Source: a virus. From it: DNA of 43,075 nucleotides. The stretch spans positions 1 to 43,075 of the IMG/VR virus record IMGVR_UViG_3300020162_000595; one strand, given 5' to 3'. Of the stretch, positions 39,835 to 43,075 are shown piece by piece. Made by a program: the position numbers and the translations under genes. The notes under the pieces are model-generated. The model worked only from the letters and a program-made list of their open reading frames with translations, did not search any database and was not told the origin of the DNA. Numbering within the stretch: the first letter of the stretch is position 1; each line of letters starts with the position of its first letter.

Positions 39835-40248
39835 TCAGTGTGTTACGGGTTGCACAGATGGCAGCTTAAGGTATGCCTTATTGAAAGCGCCCCACTGCAC
39901 AGCTTCGGGGCCGAACAGATAGCCAGTGTCACTACTTGGGTAGTAAATGGCACAGCAATCCTGATCGGTGTTAATGAGCATGTCCCAAAGCAACAGATGC
40001 TGGTTAGCATCGAGCTTAAAGACACCACTCACAATGACCGTATCCTCCTCGGTCACATCAGTTGCGAGCTTCACCTCACGGTAGAAACCCTCTTGCATGA
40101 ACTCACCAAGGGCACGGCAGATTAGCACTAGGCGCTTAGTCCAGTGCAGCTTGCCAACACCGTAGTGTGGCTCACCTAGCCCTATGTTAAGGATTACTTG
40201 CTGACCCGGATGGATACAGCACATGGTTTGTCTTGGCCCGTTCATCAT
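39835..40248 (-). CDS. Hypothetical protein
   Basis: A 137-residue protein with AGGTGGGG before two consecutive ATGs; the first overlaps the preceding stop. Cys at MCC and CRAL, strands in VILNIGLGEPHYGVG, VKLATD, VSGVFKLDAN and a mixed alpha/beta end. HPGQ-V-I-L resembles bacterial small beta-barrel starts but I see no clear family. Function unknown. Confidence 0.7.
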   Translation of the reverse strand: MMNGPRQTMCCIHPGQQVILNIGLGEPHYGVGKLHWTKRLVLICRALGEFMQEGFYREVKLATDVTEEDTVIVSGVFKLDANQHLLLWDMLINTDQDCCAIYYPSSDTGYLFGPEAVQWGAFNKAYLKLPSVQPVTH

Positions 40249-40457
40249 TTACCCCACCTGTTCTGTTCACGTTGACGACCCACCCAACGTTCAACGTAGG
40301 TGACCAAGGCAAATGATGGGCGCAGCTTAGCATCGAGTGCCTTCTGAATCTCATCACCAGCATCTAACACACTCCGAGGCGCACCTAGCACTTCAAGTTC
40401 TTCACGTATGGACATAGCACTACCTTTGATCCTTTCAATCAGATGTTCGTATTTCAT
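40245..40457 (-). CDS. Small hypothetical protein coupled to kinase gene
   Basis: A 70-residue protein. ATG at 40457 overlaps the kinase stop as ATGA, but its own ribosome binding site is weak. An internal ATG at 40415 (MSIREELEVLG) with AAAGG nine bases upstream is an alternative start. Helical, charged, ends in a basic segment (RWVGRQREQNRWGK). Not recognised. Confidence 0.65.
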   Translation of the reverse strand: MKYEHLIERIKGSAMSIREELEVLGAPRSVLDAGDEIQKALDAKLRPSFALVTYVERWVGRQREQNRWGK

Positions 40458-41020
40458 TGCATTACCAGCGAGAATGCTGGCTCGTATTGCATGGGATTAT
40501 AGCCACCAGCACTAGGGTCGGTGACGATAGGCTCACCATCATCGTCGTACATGATGTTGCCGTTGTGGACATCATTCCAAGCGTCGTCCTCATCGAATGG
40601 GCTACTAGTAACATGGGTGAGCCATTGCCTGTACTCGCTGAGGGTAGGGCCAAAGTAGCTATGCACATTGCCGTAACAATCACCACCAAACAGCTCCTGG
40701 TGGGCCTCAGAGCTTTCCATATAGCCCACCTCACCATCCTCAAGCACAACCTTGCGCCTCTCGTTGTAACGCTTCATGATGGCAATGTACCCACCACCGG
40801 CGAGGGCAACGATGTAATGCACCTCTGGCATACCCTTGAGCAGCTTGCCAGCATCACGGCTGAGTTTAGAGAACTCAAGCCAGTTGCGTGTACCGTCACT
40901 ACCCCTACGGCACACCTTAAGCACCATGTCGTCCCCAAGGGCGTACACCGTAGAGAAGTAGCCACCACCGAGGAATTGGGCGCGGCAGCGGAGGGATTCA
41001 ACGTAAGCTACAGACAGCAT
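40454..41020 (-). CDS. Minimal protein-kinase-like protein
   Basis: A 188-residue protein; ATG at 41020 with GGAGG at good spacing (a longer reading starts inside the neighbouring gene). Glycine loop GGGYFSTVYAL (18-28), ATP lysine Lys35 in VLKVC, catalytic loop WNDVHNGNIM with Asp150 and Asn155 (D-x4-N) and metal Asp168 in TDPS exactly 13 residues after the Asn, the same spacings as in canonical kinases. It lacks most of the C-lobe after DFG. T7 makes an early Ser/Thr kinase (gp0.7) that alters host transcription and translation; this is a smaller possible counterpart in the same temporal place. Confidence 0.8.
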   Translation of the reverse strand: MLSVAYVESLRCRAQFLGGGYFSTVYALGDDMVLKVCRRGSDGTRNWLEFSKLSRDAGKLLKGMPEVHYIVALAGGGYIAIMKRYNERRKVVLEDGEVGYMESSEAHQELFGGDCYGNVHSYFGPTLSEYRQWLTHVTSSPFDEDDAWNDVHNGNIMYDDDGEPIVTDPSAGGYNPMQYEPAFSLVMQ

Positions 41021-41021
41021 A

Positions 41022-41144
41022 CTAACCTCCGAACAGGTAGCCAATCACATAACCCACACCGACCCACAAGGCCAGCACAGGCAACACAAAGCGAATCAGC
41101 AGCAAGGCATACACCTTGAGGGTAAAGGCTAGATCAGCGAACAT
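41022..41144 (-). CDS. Tiny membrane protein (40 residues)
   Basis: ATG at 41144 with CGGGAGG eight bases upstream; the start overlaps the preceding tiny membrane gene by 11 bases. Nearly the whole chain (YALLLIRFVLPVLALWVGVGYVIG) is one long or two short membrane helices, with Phe-Gly-Gly at the end. Early expression argues against a holin. Perhaps it alters the host membrane or blocks superinfection. Confidence 0.75.
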   Translation of the reverse strand: MFADLAFTLKVYALLLIRFVLPVLALWVGVGYVIGYLFGG

Positions 41145-41280
41145 GGTACCAAGCCTCCCGAAGGAATCCGTACACAAACAATACCACACCGAGATACACC
41201 AACGCACCCAGCGCAGCAACGATAACGGGCCACACAAAGTAGAACACCGTCAACCAAAAGGCGATCAAAAGAATATTCAT
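41134..41280 (-). CDS. Tiny membrane protein (48 residues)
   Basis: ATG at 41280 with AAGGAG six bases upstream; a longer reading without a site was set aside. Two hydrophobic helices: ILLIAFWLTVFYFVWPVIVA and LGALVYLGVVLFVYGF, followed by a basic end REAWYHVR. Overlaps the following tiny membrane gene. Together they look like a pair of early membrane peptides. Function unknown. Confidence 0.78.
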   Translation of the reverse strand: MNILLIAFWLTVFYFVWPVIVAALGALVYLGVVLFVYGFLREAWYHVR

Positions 41281-41310
41281 ACTAGCTCCTTGGTTAAAGA
41301 ACACACCAAG

Positions 41311-41326
41311 GCCCACCGTAGTGGGC
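41311..41326 (-). promoter_or_regulatory. UACG-tetraloop hairpin between early genes
   Basis: Minus-strand GCCCAC-TACG-GTGGGC is a perfect 6-bp stem with a C(UACG)G loop, an extra-stable UNCG type. It lies 14 bases after the stop of the first early gene. The bases after it are U-rich only in part (TTGGTGTGTTCTTT), so partial termination or processing are both possible. Confidence 0.65.
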
Positions 41327-41340
41327 TATGGTTTATCCTC

Positions 41341-41841
41341 TTACACCAGTGCCTCTGGTGCATCCACAGCGGGCTTAGTCACTGTAGCGGGCACAGCTTC
41401 GGGCTTGATGTCCACAACAGATGCCAGTGCAACCAGCTTAGCATGATCGGCACCATTAGCAGCAGCCTTCTTCAGCAAGGCCTTGACAGCAGCTTGCAAG
41501 TCGAAAGCCTTAGCCACAGCCTCAGCCTTCTCATCAGCAAACTCAAACCAAGGCTTAGCCGTAGCTGCCTCGATGTCAGTAGTGCGTGTCTTGTCATAAG
41601 CCAGCACACCACCTTCAGCTTGATTCTTCTTAAACTTACCGAAGGCAAGGCACCACTCCACAAAGGCCTTGATCTGAGGGCGACGGAGGTTGTCGATAAG
41701 GCGGTTCATGACCGTAATGTCACCATGAATGTCGGCATGAACCACACAGGCCAAGCCCAGCTCTTGAATGGTGGACTCAACCTTCAGATTCATCTTGCCC
41801 ATTGCATCGATACGGGCATTCAATTGCTTAACTGTCAACAT
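41341..41841 (-). CDS. Early hypothetical protein
   Basis: A 166-residue unknown protein, the first well-supported gene after the early promoters, with AAGAGG before ATG. Helical throughout, N-terminus MLTVKQLNARIDAMGKMNLK, aromatic patch VEWCLAFGKF, and a Lys/Ala-rich region LQAAVKALLKKAAANGADHAK. The tail is Pro/Ala/Val-rich and flexible. First early position suggests a host takeover role, inference from order only. Its leader contains hairpins (about 41905-41930 and 41866-41881). Confidence 0.82.
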   Translation of the reverse strand: MLTVKQLNARIDAMGKMNLKVESTIQELGLACVVHADIHGDITVMNRLIDNLRRPQIKAFVEWCLAFGKFKKNQAEGGVLAYDKTRTTDIEAATAKPWFEFADEKAEAVAKAFDLQAAVKALLKKAAANGADHAKLVALASVVDIKPEAVPATVTKPAVDAPEALV

Positions 41842-41863
41842 AGTAAACCTCTTAAGATAAACG

Positions 41864-42088
41864 CTAGATTATCCTAGCTATAACACACCTACGGCTAAGA
41901 GTGTTACAGATAGGACATCCTATCCTGTAGCGTTTAAGGGCATTATCCCTTAGTGTAGTATAACTCAATCGCACCTCATGGCACTCAAGAGTATTCTGTG
42001 CAAGCTCTCCCAAAAGAAACCAACAAAGCTCAACTATCTCACACCACACCCAATCAAGGGCATAGCTTACGCTAGACAGTATCACCAT
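41864..42088 (-). CDS. Doubtful early reading frame (74 residues)
   Basis: An open frame between the early promoters and the first clear gene, with many Cys (seven) and a membrane-like segment. No ribosome binding site before its ATG, and its end lies in a hairpin-forming leader. A reading frame on the other strand covers the same region, equally without support. Kept only to describe this gap; likely not translated. Confidence 0.2.
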   Translation of the reverse strand: MVILSSVSYALDWVWCEIVELCWFLLGELAQNTLECHEVRLSYTTLRDNALKRYRIGCPICNTLSRRCVIARII

Positions 42089-42309
42089 GTTGTGCTAATA
42101 GGCACACACACAATCCACTACGCTACTTGGACATTTAAGCATAGAATGCACGTTGTCTCATGTCATCACAACTCGACGCAGGTATACCCTTGTCGGCACT
42201 CATCTAAGCCGCATTACAGATAAAGCTACTGCACTACACCCATATGGGCTAATGTGCCATCACCTTACCTGCTGTAACGCTTCACAGCGCCATCAACTAA
42301 CCTGACTAA
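42089..42309. other. Early leader without recognisable gene
   Basis: About 220 bases between the most downstream sigma70 promoter and the doubtful frame. Only short frames are present; the longest on the minus strand has 22 codons and no ribosome binding site. Composition is more A/T-rich than the gene body. Possibly untranslated leader. Confidence 0.45.
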
Positions 42310-42331
42310 CCTTGACACTACTGTATCAAGG
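42310..42331 (-). promoter_or_regulatory. 5' stem-loop of early promoter 1 transcript
   Basis: Minus-strand CCTTGATAC-AGTA-GTGTCAAGG: 9-bp stem with one wobble. It begins about two bases after the expected start of promoter 1. It shares GATAC/GTGTC with the hairpin at 42531, while the lower stem covaries (CCTT/AAGG versus CTTA/TAAG). Confidence 0.7.
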
Positions 42332-42339
42332 GAGACTGT

Positions 42340-42368
42340 ATCTTACCACAATCTCCTAACCTTGTCAA
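42340..42368 (-). promoter_or_regulatory. Sigma70-type early promoter 1
   Basis: Minus-strand TTGACA (42368-42363), 17-nt spacer, extended -10 TGG-TAAGAT (42345-42340). Confidence 0.82.
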
Positions 42369-42374
42369 CTAGCA

Positions 42375-42388
42375 TCTTTACAGGTACT
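42375..42388 (-). promoter_or_regulatory. Partial phage promoter-like motif
   Basis: Minus-strand AGTACCTGTA, the first ten bases of the phage motif, lies between early promoters 1 and 2 in the same orientation. The last four bases differ (AAGA in place of GTAC), so it may be degenerate or accidental. Confidence 0.3.
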
Positions 42389-42406
42389 CGCTAACTCAGA
42401 ACCTCT

Positions 42407-42435
42407 ACTGTATCACAGTCTTATCAGCTTGTCAA
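42407..42435 (-). promoter_or_regulatory. Sigma70-type early promoter 2
   Basis: Minus-strand TTGACA (42435-42430), 17-nt spacer, extended -10 TGA-TACAGT (42412-42407). Spacer end ACTGTGATACAGT is identical to promoter 3. Confidence 0.82.
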
Positions 42436-42468
42436 CTAGGCTTACAAGTCACAGACTTACCTAGTGCT

Positions 42469-42509
42469 GATAGATAGCATGTGATCCAACACCTGTTGCT
42501 CTATCTATC
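42469..42509 (-). promoter_or_regulatory. Inverted repeat between early promoters 2 and 3
   Basis: GATAGATAG and CTATCTATC, nine bases each, are separated by 23 bases, which themselves hold CAACA..TGTTG. Could fold in the transcript from promoter 3 or bind a dimeric protein. Confidence 0.5.
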
Positions 42510-42530
42510 CGCTATCGACTAACCGAGTTA

Positions 42531-42551
42531 CTTAGACACTATGTATCTAAG
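42531..42551 (-). promoter_or_regulatory. 5' stem-loop of early promoter 3 transcript
   Basis: Minus-strand CTTAGATAC-ATA-GTGTCTAAG: 9-bp stem with one wobble, starting about two bases after the expected start site of promoter 3 and preceded by CTCC, as in promoter 1. Confidence 0.7.
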
Positions 42552-42558
42552 GAGCCAT

Positions 42559-42587
42559 ACTGTATCACAGTCTTAGCCTATTGTCAA
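42559..42587 (-). promoter_or_regulatory. Sigma70-type early promoter 3
   Basis: Minus-strand TTGACA (42587-42582), 17-nt spacer, extended -10 TGA-TACAGT (42564-42559). Confidence 0.83.
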
Positions 42588-42641
42588 CAAGGTAGGGTTG
42601 TTAGCCTGCGCTTGCGCTTATAGGCTCTGCCCTCTCCTGTC

Positions 42642-42659
42642 TCGCAGTGTTTGCTGCGA
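42642..42659 (-). promoter_or_regulatory. 5' stem-loop of early promoter 4 transcript
   Basis: Minus-strand TCGCAG-CAAACA-CTGCGA: 6-bp perfect stem with a 6-nt loop, beginning about two bases after the expected start site of promoter 4. Confidence 0.6.
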
Positions 42660-42667
42660 TGGGTTGA

Positions 42668-42696
42668 ACTATAGCAGGGTTCTATACCCTTGTCAA
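42668..42696 (-). promoter_or_regulatory. Sigma70-type early promoter 4 (strongest match)
   Basis: Minus-strand TTGACA (42696-42691), 17-nt spacer, extended -10 TGC-TATAGT (42673-42668), five of six bases of the -10 consensus. It is the first of the tandem set. Confidence 0.88.
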
Positions 42697-42986
42697 CACT
42701 AGGGCTATTCGCTAGGTTCTGTCTCTAGCTTCGGTCTCAGGGCTTGGTGTCTCAGCCTTGCCTGTCTCGCTTGGTGTCTGTCCGGCCTCACAGTCTCGTG
42801 CGTACTGCTTCGCGGGTTTCCATCCTTCGGGTGGCGCTGATAGATGCGCGATAGGTCTAGTCCGGCAAGGCTAGGTATCGGGCATACAGGGTACGCGTGT
42901 CCGGGTGTTACCCGGCAATGGCGCCAACATGCAAGCCCAATGGGCAAGCTATGGATTACGGTCGGCCAGAGCGCTGCTGCGATCCT
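42697..42986. other. Right-end region without supported gene
   Basis: A 99-codon frame spans this stretch on the minus strand but has no ribosome binding site, begins inside a promoter-like motif and ends beyond a sigma70 promoter; I do not accept it. Short inverted repeats are present. In T7 the corresponding end carries terminal repeat and the replication promoter. Confidence 0.4.
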
Positions 42987-43000
42987 GTAATACAGGTACT
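42987..43000 (-). promoter_or_regulatory. Putative phage RNA polymerase promoter at the right end
   Basis: Minus-strand AGTACCTGTATTAC, one change from the consensus core. It is upstream of all host promoters, the place of T7 promoter phiOL, so it may serve entry or replication. Confidence 0.5.
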
Positions 43001-43047
43001 GCAACTAGGCCCGGCAGCAGAGCCAGCACAGAATGTGCAAACAGATG

Positions 43048-43075
43048 CCCCCCCCCCCCCCCCCCCCCCCCCCCC
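43048..43075. other. Poly-C run at right contig end
   Basis: 28 consecutive C close the contig. Most likely an artefact; the real terminus and terminal repeat are not resolved. Confidence 0.6.

Noticed and set aside
42705-43004. A 99-codon minus-strand frame at the right end
   Set aside because: No ribosome binding site, Arg/His/Pro-rich composition unlike the other genes, begins within a promoter-like motif, and lies upstream of all host promoters.
1-43075. tRNA genes, CRISPR arrays, insertion sequences, integrase or attachment sites
   Set aside because: No cloverleaf with CCA-type context, no spaced repeats, no transposase or integrase motif was seen; the gene set is that of a strictly lytic phage.
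1-43075. Direct terminal repeat
   Set aside because: The first 200 and last 400 bases share no stretch that I can see beyond poly-C, so a terminal repeat cannot be called on this contig.

Overview
This window is one nearly complete genome of a lytic, T7-type podophage (Autographiviridae). The order is closest to the phiKMV-like plan, because the single-subunit RNA polymerase gene lies directly before the virion genes and not in the early block. All convincing genes lie on the minus strand, so the genetic map runs from right to left. I see no integrase, repressor, tRNA or CRISPR array. The host cannot be named; Shine-Dalgarno sites, sigma70 promoters, spanins and an outer-membrane-type barrel all point to a Gram-negative (diderm) bacterium.

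Right end, 43047 to about 42300: leader with four tandem sigma70-type promoters, each with a 17-nt spacer and an extended -10, several followed by hairpins at the predicted RNA 5' end. Region 41841 to 38485: small early and middle genes, including a minimal protein kinase, two tiny membrane proteins and several unknowns, separated by stable hairpins. Region 38485 to 29319: replication and host-DNA turnover: primase, a PagP-like outer-membrane barrel, helicase, DNA polymerase, an SSB-like protein, 5'-3' exonuclease, endonuclease VII and a DEDD exonuclease. The DNA polymerase gene is interrupted by a 726-nt group I intron carrying an HNH endonuclease; P1 and P10 can be drawn base by base, and splicing restores a 790-residue enzyme. 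Region 29107 to 24669: an A/T-richer block with a dATP/dGTP diphosphohydrolase-like gene and small accessory genes, then DNA ligase and RNA polymerase.

Region 24309 to 4626: virion genes (acetyltransferase-like protein, small virion protein, portal, scaffold, capsid, terminator, tail tubular A and B, three internal virion proteins, tail fibre, discoidin-like protein, pectate-lyase-fold tailspike). Region 4621 to 222: lysis and packaging (holin, small and large terminase, Ig-like protein, SAR endolysin, embedded spanin pair, one unknown gene). The left end is a 125-nt tract of alternating purine and pyrimidine.

Transcription model (inference): host RNA polymerase reads the early genes from the four sigma70 promoters, phage RNA polymerase is made in the middle period, and it then uses a family of motifs with core AGTACCTGTAGTAC found before the capsid gene, the tail fibre gene, the post-RNAP genes, the dNTP hydrolase block and at the right end. 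Nine or more stop/start overlaps of ATGA or TGATG type indicate tight translational coupling, and exposed several genes of 43 to 57 codons. The poly-C runs at both ends look like assembly or sequencing artefacts.
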